Assembly: GCA_002480495.1 (NCBI GenBank)
Contig: DLCG01000015.1
Location: forward strand, 27,052-75,273
DNA: 48,222 bases
Source of the DNA: Rhodobiaceae bacterium UBA7804
Lineage (GTDB): Bacteria; Pseudomonadota; Alphaproteobacteria; Parvibaculales; Parvibaculaceae
Reading direction: 5' to 3'
Below the pieces are notes generated by a model that saw only the letters and a list, made by a program, of their open reading frames with translations, made no database searches and had not been told where the DNA came from. The translations under genes and the position numbers were made by a program. Below are positions 15,583 to 22,584 of the stretch, piece after piece (positions within the stretch are counted from its first letter, which is position 1; every line of letters begins with the position of its first letter).

Positions 15583-15717
15583 CCTGCCTGCGCGAAGCCG
15601 GGGCTTCGCTTCGGCGAAGGCAGGGTGGGTCCCGGCCTGCGCCGGGATGACACTTTTGTTTTTGCCAACCCCCGCCCCAAACCGTCTTCGACGGTTTGAC
15701 CCTCCCCCAAGGGAGGG
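15583..15717. repeat. run of three unrelated palindromic repeats plus one hairpin
   Basis: Gene-free DNA between tetR and the diiron gene. In order: an imperfect stem-loop bounded by CCTGCC and GGCAGG (15583-15624); TCCCGGC-CTGC-GCCGGGA (15630-15647); AAACCGTC-TTC-GACGGTTT (15679-15697); CCCTCCC-CCAA-GGGAGGG (15700-15717). The second and third types resemble short dispersed palindromes widespread in proteobacterial intergenic DNA. No ORF with coding character is seen here. Confidence 0.7.
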
Positions 15718-15736
15718 TGGGGGTCGGACGCAGAAC

Positions 15737-15769
15737 AAAAAAGGCGGCAACCGGAGTTGCCGCCTTTCT
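15737..15769 (-). terminator. terminator of the diiron-protein gene
   Basis: AAAGGCGGCAA/TTGCCGCCTTT, an 11-bp stem with loop CCGGAG; the minus strand ends in a run of six T. It lies 44 bases past the diiron gene stop. The plus strand also ends in TTTCT, so it may stop transcription from tetR too. Confidence 0.85.
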
Positions 15770-15812
15770 GTATTGCCGCGTCTCGCTTTCGCGAGGCTCG
15801 CAATGGCGTTGT

Positions 15813-16949
15813 TTACTCAGCCGCCGACATGCGGTCGAGCGAGTAGGCGCCGCCGGGCTGGCCGTTCAGCTGGCGGAGATACTTGATGCCTTCTTCCGCG
15901 ATGTCGTCGCCGATCATGCGGTCGCCTTCGCCATAGAGTTCCTTCATGTCGATGAAGGCGGCATAATTCATCGAGGTGCGGTCGGTGATGATGCCCGCCT
16001 TGAGAAGCGTCTTGATCAGCACACGGAAGATATTGGTCGATTCCTGCATCTCCTCGCGGATATTGGCATCGGTCATCGCTTCCATGAAAGCGCCCTGTAC
16101 CCATTCCCAGTCGAGGCCGACGGCGGCGTAGATGTGCTTCTTCTGCTCGGGGCTGCCGAGGTTGAAGAGCAGCACCTGGAAGACTTCCCAGGCCCAGTCC
16201 TCGATCGCGTCGCGCTCGGCGGCGTTGAGGTTCGGGATGGTGCGGTCGGCCCAGATCTTGCCGAATTTGTGATGGAACGCCTCGTCCGTCATGGTGAGCT
16301 GCATCAGCTTCACCATCAGGGGATCGCGGCCATATTTGTAGAAGGTCGCGAAGGCGCCCATGGCGAGGCCTTCGACGAGCATCTGCATGCCGACGATCTT
16401 CTTCCAGACGAGCGGCGAGTTGACGAGTTCGGTGAGGACGTTGCCGAGCGCGGGGCCGACGGCCACGGGCTTGCCCCAGCGCGCCTTGATGTAGTTCGAG
16501 AAGCCCGCGACGTGGCGCGCTTCCTCGCGCGTCTGGTTGGCGGCGTATTCCTGCGCGCCCGGGTCCTTCAGGATGTGGCAGAGCGAAGCGGAAAGCGCGA
16601 GCGCGCCGGCTTCGCCGTGGAGGATCGAGGAGAGCGACCACTGCGTGTCGAGATTGACCAGCTTGATCTTCTGTTTCTCGTCGAGCTTGTCGCCAACGGC
16701 CGTCTTCAGATCCGCGAAGAGATCGGGATCGACGAGGTACTCGTTCTCCATGTCGAAGGGAGCCGAGAAGTCGACATATTTCTTGTCCTGCGGATCCCAG
16801 AAATGGTCATGGGTCGCGGAGATGATCTTGTCGAAAGCGGTGGAACGCTTGCCGTAGCGGTCCACTTCCATCATCGCGGGAAAATCGTCGGGGGCGACGG
16901 CTTCATAGGCCGCATCGACGGTGATATTGGTCGTAATCTTGCTGGTCAT
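15813..16949 (-). CDS. ferritin-like diiron oxygenase-type protein, substrate unknown
   Basis: 378 residues, mostly helical. The diiron ligand set of the ferritin/R2 superfamily is complete: Glu113 (HGEAGAL), Glu143-x-x-His146 (REEARH), Glu193 (LVEGLAMG) and Glu223-x-x-His226 (DEAFHH). The spacing suits an oxygen-activating four-helix bundle (hydroxylase, N-oxygenase or desaturase type). No ferredoxin or reductase gene is adjacent, so the electron source is unknown. Start at 16949 is set by AGGAGGAGCC before the ATG; a longer frame to 17042 is rejected. Divergent from an alpha/beta hydrolase with an operator-like palindrome between them. Confidence 0.8.
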   Translation of the reverse strand: MTSKITTNITVDAAYEAVAPDDFPAMMEVDRYGKRSTAFDKIISATHDHFWDPQDKKYVDFSAPFDMENEYLVDPDLFADLKTAVGDKLDEKQKIKLVNLDTQWSLSSILHGEAGALALSASLCHILKDPGAQEYAANQTREEARHVAGFSNYIKARWGKPVAVGPALGNVLTELVNSPLVWKKIVGMQMLVEGLAMGAFATFYKYGRDPLMVKLMQLTMTDEAFHHKFGKIWADRTIPNLNAAERDAIEDWAWEVFQVLLFNLGSPEQKKHIYAAVGLDWEWVQGAFMEAMTDANIREEMQESTNIFRVLIKTLLKAGIITDRTSMNYAAFIDMKELYGEGDRMIGDDIAEEGIKYLRQLNGQPGGAYSLDRMSAAE

Positions 16950-17047
16950 GGCTCCTCCTGCCGTTCGGGGGCGTATCGCGGCTTTGGCCCGCGGCCCCCG
17001 TTCCTTGAATATCAATATAGGAGCAGGGGTTAATGGACGCAAAAAAT

Positions 17048-17065
17048 AATGACGATGGCGTCATT
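17048..17065. promoter_or_regulatory. operator-like palindrome between divergent genes
   Basis: AATGACG-ATGG-CGTCATT, perfect 7-bp arms, between the diiron gene (start 16949) and the hydrolase gene (start 17125). A further TGACG half-site is nearby (CTGACGCAAT, 17079-17088). Size and position fit a dimeric regulator, but none is encoded beside it. Confidence 0.45.
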
Positions 17066-17124
17066 TTTATTGGCAAGCTGACGCAATAAGGGGCGGATTT
17101 CCGCGATTTTCGATGGGGGAGGCG

Positions 17125-17952
17125 ATGAAGCAGGGCAAGATCGAAACGGCGCATGGGCGGCTCGCCTATATGGAAAGCACTGGCCCAGGCAGCGAAAGAG
17201 AGGGCCCGGTTGTGCTCTTCATTCACGGCAATTCCTCCTGCAAGGAAATGTTCGGACGGCAGTTCGCCTCGCCAATGGCCGAGCGATACCGCTTCATCGC
17301 TTTCGACCTGCCGGGGCATGGGCAAAGTTCGGACGCGCCGGACCCTGCCGCCACCTATTCCATTCATGGCTTCGCGGATGCGGCGATGGCGCTGCTCGAC
17401 GAGCTGAAGATCGAACGCGCGGTGGCGATGGGCTGGTCGCTCGGCGGACATGCGGCGCTGGAGATGATGGCTCGCTGGCCGGGAACGCTGGCCGCCTGGA
17501 TAACGGGCACGCCGCCCGCAGGCGGCGCCGACATGGGCGAGGCGTTTCTGCAATCGGACAAGATGGACCTCACCTTCAAGGCGGATTTCACCGAAGAGGA
17601 AGCGCGATCACAGGTGCAGGGCGGGCTTGGCGAGGGGGTCAGCATGGAGCCCTGGATGCTTGCCGCCTCCTTGCGCGCGGATGGGCGCTTCCGTCCGCTG
17701 ATGCTGCAATCGGCAATCGAGGGACGCGATCTCGATGGACGGAAGATTGCGGAGACGGCCGCCCAGCCGCTCGCCGTCGTGACCGGCGGCGCGGAGCCCT
17801 ATGTGAACAATGCCTTTCTCGGAAAGGTCGCCTATCGCAACCTCTGGGACGGCAAGGTGCATGTGCTGGAGGGGCTCGGCCATGCGCCTTTCTGGCAGGC
17901 GCCGGACGTCTTCAACCCGCTGTTCGAGCGGTTTCTCGACGAGGTGTGCTGA
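17125..17952 (+). CDS. alpha/beta hydrolase
   Basis: 275 residues. Oxyanion loop HGNSS (34-38), DLPGHGQS (61-68), nucleophile elbow GWSLGG with Ser105, and C-terminal catalytic His253 in LGHAPFW are seen; the acid is probably in the region GGAEPYVNN. The serine nucleophile indicates an esterase, lactonase or C-C hydrolase, not an epoxide hydrolase or dehalogenase. The ATG at 17125 is preferred to 17113 because GGGGGAGGCG sits just before it. Divergent from the diiron protein, perhaps part of one catabolic step. Confidence 0.85.
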   Translation: MKQGKIETAHGRLAYMESTGPGSEREGPVVLFIHGNSSCKEMFGRQFASPMAERYRFIAFDLPGHGQSSDAPDPAATYSIHGFADAAMALLDELKIERAVAMGWSLGGHAALEMMARWPGTLAAWITGTPPAGGADMGEAFLQSDKMDLTFKADFTEEEARSQVQGGLGEGVSMEPWMLAASLRADGRFRPLMLQSAIEGRDLDGRKIAETAAQPLAVVTGGAEPYVNNAFLGKVAYRNLWDGKVHVLEGLGHAPFWQAPDVFNPLFERFLDEVC

Positions 17953-17968
17953 GGGGATTTTGCGCTGT

Positions 17969-18008
17969 CCCCCGCCCCGAAATTCGGAGAAATTTTTCGG
18001 GGCGGGGG
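17969..18008. terminator. long perfect stem-loop between convergent genes
   Basis: CCCCCGCCCCGAAA and TTTCGGGGCGGGGG form a perfect 14-bp stem with a 12-base loop, placed between the convergent hydrolase and receiver genes. There is no long T-run on either side, so it is either a two-way terminator of the weak-tail type or a stray repeat. Confidence 0.55.
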
Positions 18009-18027
18009 CAGGATGGAGAGAACTGTC

Positions 18028-18534
18028 TCAGCCGCGCCTTGCGTCGAGGCTGCGTTTCGGCGAGGGGCCGCGATAGCCGGGTTTCTCGACGAAGTGGATC
18101 GGCTTCGAGACCGCGGCGACGATCGCCTCGTAAAGCACCGTGGCGGAAAGGGGCTTGGCGAGATAGTCGGTCACGCCCTGGTCGCGCGCATGGGAGACGT
18201 TCTCGCGGCCGATATGGCCCGAGATCATCAGGATAGGTACGTCGGGATTGGCGCTATCGCCCGATTCGGCCGCGCGGATGCGGCGCGTCATCTCATAGCC
18301 ATCCATCGGCACCATGGCGCCATCGGTGATGATGATGTCGGGACGTTCGGCGGCGAAAGCCGCGAGGCCCCGCTCGCCGTCATGCGCGACCCTGATCTGC
18401 GCGACGCCCATCGACTCCAGAAGCGCGACGAGAAGGCGCTGCATCTCGGCGCTGTCTTCCACGACCAGAATTTTAAGTCTATGGAAGAATTCCTCGTCCG
18501 CGCTGGTCGGATTTTCCGATGGAGCGGTGCTCAT
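18028..18534 (-). CDS. single-domain response regulator with basic tail (copy 1)
   Basis: 168 residues. One receiver domain (about 19-140): acidic pair Glu26/Asp27, phosphoacceptor Asp71 (IITDGAM), Ser105 (MISGH) and Lys127 (LAKPLS). No output domain; instead a C-terminal tail HFVEKPGYRGPSPKRSLDARRG, the counterpart of the tail in the second receiver of this operon. Its ATG overlaps the HPt stop (ATGA). CheY-like partners of an HPt protein are expected to relay phosphate; the Arg-rich tail may add nucleotide or protein binding. Confidence 0.9.
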   Translation of the reverse strand: MSTAPSENPTSADEEFFHRLKILVVEDSAEMQRLLVALLESMGVAQIRVAHDGERGLAAFAAERPDIIITDGAMVPMDGYEMTRRIRAAESGDSANPDVPILMISGHIGRENVSHARDQGVTDYLAKPLSATVLYEAIVAAVSKPIHFVEKPGYRGPSPKRSLDARRG

Positions 18535-19097
18535 CCGGTGGACCTGCCGGCGCCGCCGGCGTTGTGCTTCTTGCCGCTCGCGCCGATGAGGCGATCGAGC
18601 GCGTTCAGCGTTTCCATCGTGATGGCGGGGTCCGTGCCCGGATTTTCGAGCGCGTCGCGGATGGCATCGACATGGAAGCTGACGACGGTACCGTCACCCC
18701 AGTCGCCATCCTTCGCCTTTTCGATGTAGCGACAGAGCGAATCCGCAAACTGGCCGACGATCGCATGGCCGAAGGTGCCAGCGAGGCCGCGCATGTCGTG
18801 CGACAGCGCATAAAGGCGCTCGCGGGCATCCGCATCGCCCTTGCGGGCGGGCTCGACGAGAACCTGGAGCATGGCGACCTGGGATTTCAGCGCATCGGCA
18901 TATTTCGCTTCGAGGTCGCGGATCGTCGACTGCATCTGCTCGAGCACGCGCGGGTCGAGGCGCATGGGCGCGACATAATCCGTGCCGAGTTTTCGTTCCG
19001 CGATCGAAGGCACGCGGATGAAGCGGACTTCGGGGCGCGGCGTGTCCGATATTCCCTCGCTGCCTGCGAGACGGGACGGAGATCTGCGTTCGACCAT
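18531..19097 (-). CDS. HPt-domain phosphotransfer protein
   Basis: 188 residues. The C-terminal part holds the HPt motif LSHDMRGLAGTFG with phospho-accepting His100, followed by helices typical of the domain. The N-terminal 45 residues look disordered, and residues about 46-85 are a helix (VLEQMQSTIRDLEAKYADAL) likely to dimerise. The start at 19097 is supported by AGGAG; a long overlapping frame in this region is an artefact. It sits between two receiver genes (11-base gap to copy 2, 4-base overlap with copy 1), so a receiver-HPt-receiver relay is likely. Confidence 0.85.
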   Translation of the reverse strand: MVERRSPSRLAGSEGISDTPRPEVRFIRVPSIAERKLGTDYVAPMRLDPRVLEQMQSTIRDLEAKYADALKSQVAMLQVLVEPARKGDADARERLYALSHDMRGLAGTFGHAIVGQFADSLCRYIEKAKDGDWGDGTVVSFHVDAIRDALENPGTDPAITMETLNALDRLIGASGKKHNAGGAGRSTG

Positions 19098-19108
19098 GTG
19101 AACACTCC

Positions 19109-19606
19109 TCAGATCAGCGCGACGGCGCCGCGGCGGTCCTCGCCTTCGAAGGGGCGGTCGCGCCGCCGGCGATCCGGGCCGCGATAGGTCGGCGTTTCGA
19201 CGAACTGGCGCGGGCGGTCGAGCACCTGGATGAGGCGCTCGTAGAGGCCGCGGGCGGAGATGGGCTTGGAGAGGAATTCGCTGATGCCGATGTCGCGCGC
19301 GCGCTCCACCGAAGCGATGTCCGTATGGCCGGAAACCATGATGATCGGCACCATGCCGAGCGCGCGGCCGCGAATGCTGCGCAGGCGGCTCGCGAAGGAG
19401 AAACCGTCTACCGGCATCATCGCGGCATCGGTGATGATGATGTCGGGCTCCTTGCTCTGCAGGAGATCCCATGCCTCGTCGCCGTCGATGGCGAGAAGCA
19501 CCTCCTTGACGCCGAGCGCCTGAAGCAAGGTCATCAGCAGATGACGCATATAGGCGCTGTCATCCACGACGAGAATCGTGAGCTTTCCGAAAAGCGCTGC
19601 CGACAT
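19109..19606 (-). CDS. single-domain response regulator with Arg-rich tail (copy 2)
   Basis: 165 residues. Receiver residues: Asp15/Asp16, phosphoacceptor Asp60 (IITDAAM), Ser92 (MVSGH), Lys114 (LSKPIS). The C-terminal extension (131-165) contains TPTYRGPDRRRRDR and EDRRG, strongly basic. It shares the arrangement F-V-E-x-P-x-Y-R-G-P with copy 1. First gene of the relay operon. The start at 19606 is chosen because the receiver fold begins there; the 50 additional upstream codons would be low-quality sequence. The Arg-rich tail recalls the c-di-GMP-binding CheY-like (Cle) proteins of Caulobacter; that link is a guess. Confidence 0.9.
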   Translation of the reverse strand: MSAALFGKLTILVVDDSAYMRHLLMTLLQALGVKEVLLAIDGDEAWDLLQSKEPDIIITDAAMMPVDGFSFASRLRSIRGRALGMVPIIMVSGHTDIASVERARDIGISEFLSKPISARGLYERLIQVLDRPRQFVETPTYRGPDRRRRDRPFEGEDRRGAVALI

Positions 19607-19783
19607 CGAACCCCCAGAACCTGTCTGCCAAATGCGGCGCGGGATGCGGCAGCCCTCCGCATCCCCCCGCATTTCCATCTGCGTCAACCTTAACGGCGAG
19701 GTCTTAACAAATGGGAACCGCGACAGGTGCGGAAACCGGCGGCTTTCCGCAGGCAAGGTCTTGAGGTTTGGTTAAGGCGCGGC

Positions 19784-20656
19784 TCAGGCCCGGGCGGAAA
19801 CGAGCCAGACGGCGCCGCCGAGACGGACCTCGCCACCCGTCACATGCCTTGCGAGTTCCTCGCGGACGGCTTCGGCCGCGCGGGTCTTGGTGTCGTCCGG
19901 CAGTTCCTTCAGCGCGCGGGAAAGCGGGCCGATCTCGAGCGTCTGTTCGAGGGCGGCGCCGACGGGATCTTCTCCGCGGCCAAGCGACAGCGTGGCGTCG
20001 AAGGGATCGATTTCGATATCGCGGTAGCCCGCTTCCTTCAGGATGCCGCGAAAGCGCTCCGGATCGGCGAAGGCGAAGGGGCCGGGCGCGCCAGGAACGG
20101 GCGGCTCCTGCGGCGGAAGATGGGGAAGGGCGGCGAAGAAGGGAACGGAAACCCAGCCATTCTCCTTCATGGGCCGCCAGCAGACGAAGGCGAGGCGGCC
20201 GGAAGGCGCGAGGGCCTTCTTCATATGGGCGAAGGCGGCGGCGGGCTCCGCAAAGAACATGATGCCGAAACGCGAGACGAAGAGATCGAAGCGGTCCGCG
20301 CCGAAATCATGCGTGGCGGCATCGGCGAGCGTGAACTCCGCGCTGCTGCCGAGCGCTTCGGCGCGCGCTTTCGCGCGGGCGACCATGGGGGCGGAAATAT
20401 CGACGCCGAGCGCGCGGCCCGTGGCGCCCGCGCGCGCCGCGGCATCGAATGTCGTCGCGCCGCAGCCGCAGCCGATATCGAGAATGCGCTCACCGGGCTT
20501 CACGGCGGCCAGATCGAGCACCGCGCCCGAGAAGGGCTGCAGCATGGCGTCGAGCTTGTCCTGATAGCGGGCCCAGCGTTCGCCCGCATCGCCGTTCCAG
20601 TAGTCGATCTGGTCGGCATTGGGGCCGGAGGGAGCGATGGCGGGCGTGGTGTTCAT
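19784..20656 (-). CDS. class I SAM-dependent methyltransferase (UbiE-like fold)
   Basis: 290 residues. The SAM-binding motif I is ILDIGCGCGATT (58-69), followed by ALGVDISAPMVARAKARAE (motif II) and FTLADAATHDFGADRFDLFVSRFGIMFF (motifs III/IV). The C-terminal third is specific to a subfamily annotated as class I methyltransferase in alphaproteobacteria; the acceptor is unknown. Stands as a single gene between the receiver operon and the flagellin-like gene. Confidence 0.85.
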   Translation of the reverse strand: MNTTPAIAPSGPNADQIDYWNGDAGERWARYQDKLDAMLQPFSGAVLDLAAVKPGERILDIGCGCGATTFDAAARAGATGRALGVDISAPMVARAKARAEALGSSAEFTLADAATHDFGADRFDLFVSRFGIMFFAEPAAAFAHMKKALAPSGRLAFVCWRPMKENGWVSVPFFAALPHLPPQEPPVPGAPGPFAFADPERFRGILKEAGYRDIEIDPFDATLSLGRGEDPVGAALEQTLEIGPLSRALKELPDDTKTRAAEAVREELARHVTGGEVRLGGAVWLVSARA

Positions 20657-20742
20657 GGGGTGCTCTCCTTGTGCGGGGGCCTCTTCATAGCACGAAGGGG
20701 GGCACGACTGGAAAGCGGGCGCGGGAAAGCAGGGGCGGGAAA

Positions 20743-21534
20743 TCAGTCGCCCGAGGCGGTCTTTCGTCCGATGCGCTCGGCGAGGTCGCGGAGCTTGTCT
20801 TCCACTGCCTCCATGCCGAGTTCGTATTCGCCGCGCGGGGCGGGCGCTTCCTCGTCCGCGCCAGTGGGCAGGCGGGTGTCGATCGCGTGAGCGCCCGCGA
20901 GTTCGCGCAGGCGGTCCACACGCTCGGAGATGAGGGCGGCATGATCGGCGAAGCGCTCGCTGACGGAGGCGGCCTTTTCCCGCGCCGCGGCGAGTTCGGC
21001 GGCGATGGCGGCGACCTCTTCGTCATCGGCGAAGGCATTGCGCGGCGGCGAGAGGGAGAGGCCCGCCTCGCCGGTGGTGAGGTTCGCGACCTGGATCGCA
21101 ACGCCGGAGCGGCCATCGCCGTCGAGCGGGATGTCGAAGGTGGTGAGCTTGCCGCCGATGCGGCGGCCCGCAATGAGGTTCACCCGGTTATGGGAGGCGG
21201 AACCGGCAATGGCATCGATCTCGGCGCGGAGGTCGTCGTAGCGGCCGGCGAGAAGGGCGCGGCGTCCGTGATCCGCGCTCGATCCGGCGTCGGCCAGGAG
21301 GTCCGAGGCCTCGCGCAGGCGGTCCGCGATGGCGTCGATCGCGAGGACGGCAGTTTCGATGGTGGAGAGGGCGGTCGCGATCTGCTGGCCGAGTTCGGCG
21401 GCGGTGAGCGAGCCCGATGCATTGCCGCGATTGCGGAGCGCGCGCTTCATCGCTTCCGCGGTGACCGGCGGCGTTTCCTCGGCGGCTGGCGGCGCGATGT
21501 CGCGCCGGCCCCGCAAGCGGGAGAGAATGCCCAT
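20743..21534 (-). CDS. orphan flagellin-like protein
   Basis: 263 residues. Residues about 55-123 align with the flagellin D0/D1 N-terminal core: ALSTIETAVLAIDAIADRLR (near the family's ALSTAE-A), then LAGRYDDLRAEIDAIAGSASHNRVNLIAG, the hallmark stretch F-x-L-x-x-x-I-D-x-I-A-N-x-V/I-N-L-L-x-G. Residues 175-213 resemble the C-terminal helix pattern. The first ~50 residues are not flagellin: a basic start MGILSRLRGRRD and a flexible linker replace the usual N-terminus, and the variable domain is only about 45 residues. No other flagellar gene is in the window. A secreted filament minor part, a chaperone-like decoy or a domesticated regulator are possible. Confidence 0.6.
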   Translation of the reverse strand: MGILSRLRGRRDIAPPAAEETPPVTAEAMKRALRNRGNASGSLTAAELGQQIATALSTIETAVLAIDAIADRLREASDLLADAGSSADHGRRALLAGRYDDLRAEIDAIAGSASHNRVNLIAGRRIGGKLTTFDIPLDGDGRSGVAIQVANLTTGEAGLSLSPPRNAFADDEEVAAIAAELAAAREKAASVSERFADHAALISERVDRLRELAGAHAIDTRLPTGADEEAPAPRGEYELGMEAVEDKLRDLAERIGRKTASGD

Positions 21535-21663
21535 CTTGTTCTGCCCAAACCCTTGCCCTGCCGGTTCGCGATGGAACCGGCGCCGACTGGAGCCTAGCGC
21601 GGAGAAAGTTGACGAGGTCTAAAGGCGCGGCTGCGAGGCCAAAGCCGTGCTAGTTTCGCGGCC

Positions 21664-22140
21664 ATGCCACACCACCGCGCGCTGCTCTGGAAAATCGCGA
21701 GACCCGTTCTCCGCCTCTATTGGCGGGTGCGGCGGCCGCTGACCGCGGGCGTGCGCGGGCTCGTCTTCGACGAGCGGGGGCATGTGCTCCTCGTCCGCCA
21801 TACCTATATTCCCGGCTGGTACCTGCCCGGCGGCGGCGTGGAGCGGGGCGAGACGATGCTCACCTCGCTGCGGCGCGAACTCGAGGAGGAAGTGGGCGTG
21901 AGGCTTACCGGCGAGGCGCGGCTGATGGGGCTTTACGCGAATTTCCGGGAATTCAAGTCGGACCATGTCGCGCTTTATGTGGTGCGGCATGGCGACTATG
22001 AGCATGAGCCGAGGCGCTCGCCGGAAATCGCGGAGAGCGGGTTCTTCCCGCCGGAGGCGCTGCCCGAAGGCATCACCCCCTCGACGGCGCGGCGCATCGC
22101 GGAAGCGGCCGGAGAGATGCCGCCGGACGAACTCTGGTAG
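21664..22140 (+). CDS. NUDIX hydrolase
   Basis: 158 residues. The full Nudix box is present at 57-79 (GX5EX7REUXEEXGU: GGVERGE...RRELEEEVGV), which binds the divalent metal and hydrolyses a nucleoside-diphosphate-linked substrate. N-terminal helix KIARPVLRLYWRVRRPLT is basic and may contact a membrane or partner. The substrate cannot be assigned. The next gene starts 72 bases downstream on the same strand, so the two may share a message. Confidence 0.9.
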   Translation: MPHHRALLWKIARPVLRLYWRVRRPLTAGVRGLVFDERGHVLLVRHTYIPGWYLPGGGVERGETMLTSLRRELEEEVGVRLTGEARLMGLYANFREFKSDHVALYVVRHGDYEHEPRRSPEIAESGFFPPEALPEGITPSTARRIAEAAGEMPPDELW

Positions 22141-22212
22141 GCGGAGCCGCAAGAGCCACCTCTTTTTTGCCACGATTGACGCCCTAGCTGACGCCGCAAA
22201 AGGAGGAACGCC

Positions 22213-22581
22213 ATGAGAAAAACGATCGTTACGGGATTGGTTCTCGCGTCGCTCGCATGGGGCGCGCCGCCGGCGCTGGCGCAGGACGAGGTGAACTGGC
22301 AGGCGCTGCCCGCCGAAAAGGAAGTGCTGCTCGATCTCGACGGACAGCAGATCAGGGCGCTCAGGAACTCGGTGCGCCACTGCAACGATCTCATCCGCTC
22401 CAATCATCAACAGACGGCCTGCGTATTTCTCGACCTCGACCGCGTGATGCGCCAGAACGACGATGCGGCGCTGAAGGCCTATCACTTCGCGCTGCCGCGC
22501 AGCATGCGCTACAACGAGGCGCGGAACCAGGGCGCTGCCGTCATGCGCGTGCAGAAGCTGCGCGCGCAGGCACTCGAGTGA
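22213..22581 (+). CDS. small exported protein, unknown
   Basis: 122 residues. Signal peptide 1-23 (MRKTIVTGLVLASLAWG and ALA cleavage), mature part about 99 residues, two Cys (HCNDLI and TACVFL) that could form one disulfide, and a helical character throughout. AAAGGAGG precedes the ATG. No family recognised. It ends 3 bases from the end of the convergent glutathionyl-hydroquinone reductase gene. Confidence 0.75.
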   Translation: MRKTIVTGLVLASLAWGAPPALAQDEVNWQALPAEKEVLLDLDGQQIRALRNSVRHCNDLIRSNHQQTACVFLDLDRVMRQNDDAALKAYHFALPRSMRYNEARNQGAAVMRVQKLRAQALE

Positions 22582-22584
22582 GGA

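Noticed and set aside
18531..19472. 313-codon reading of the HPt gene region
   Set aside because: Its first part is an alternative frame of the upstream receiver gene; the supported HPt start is at 19097 with AGGAG.
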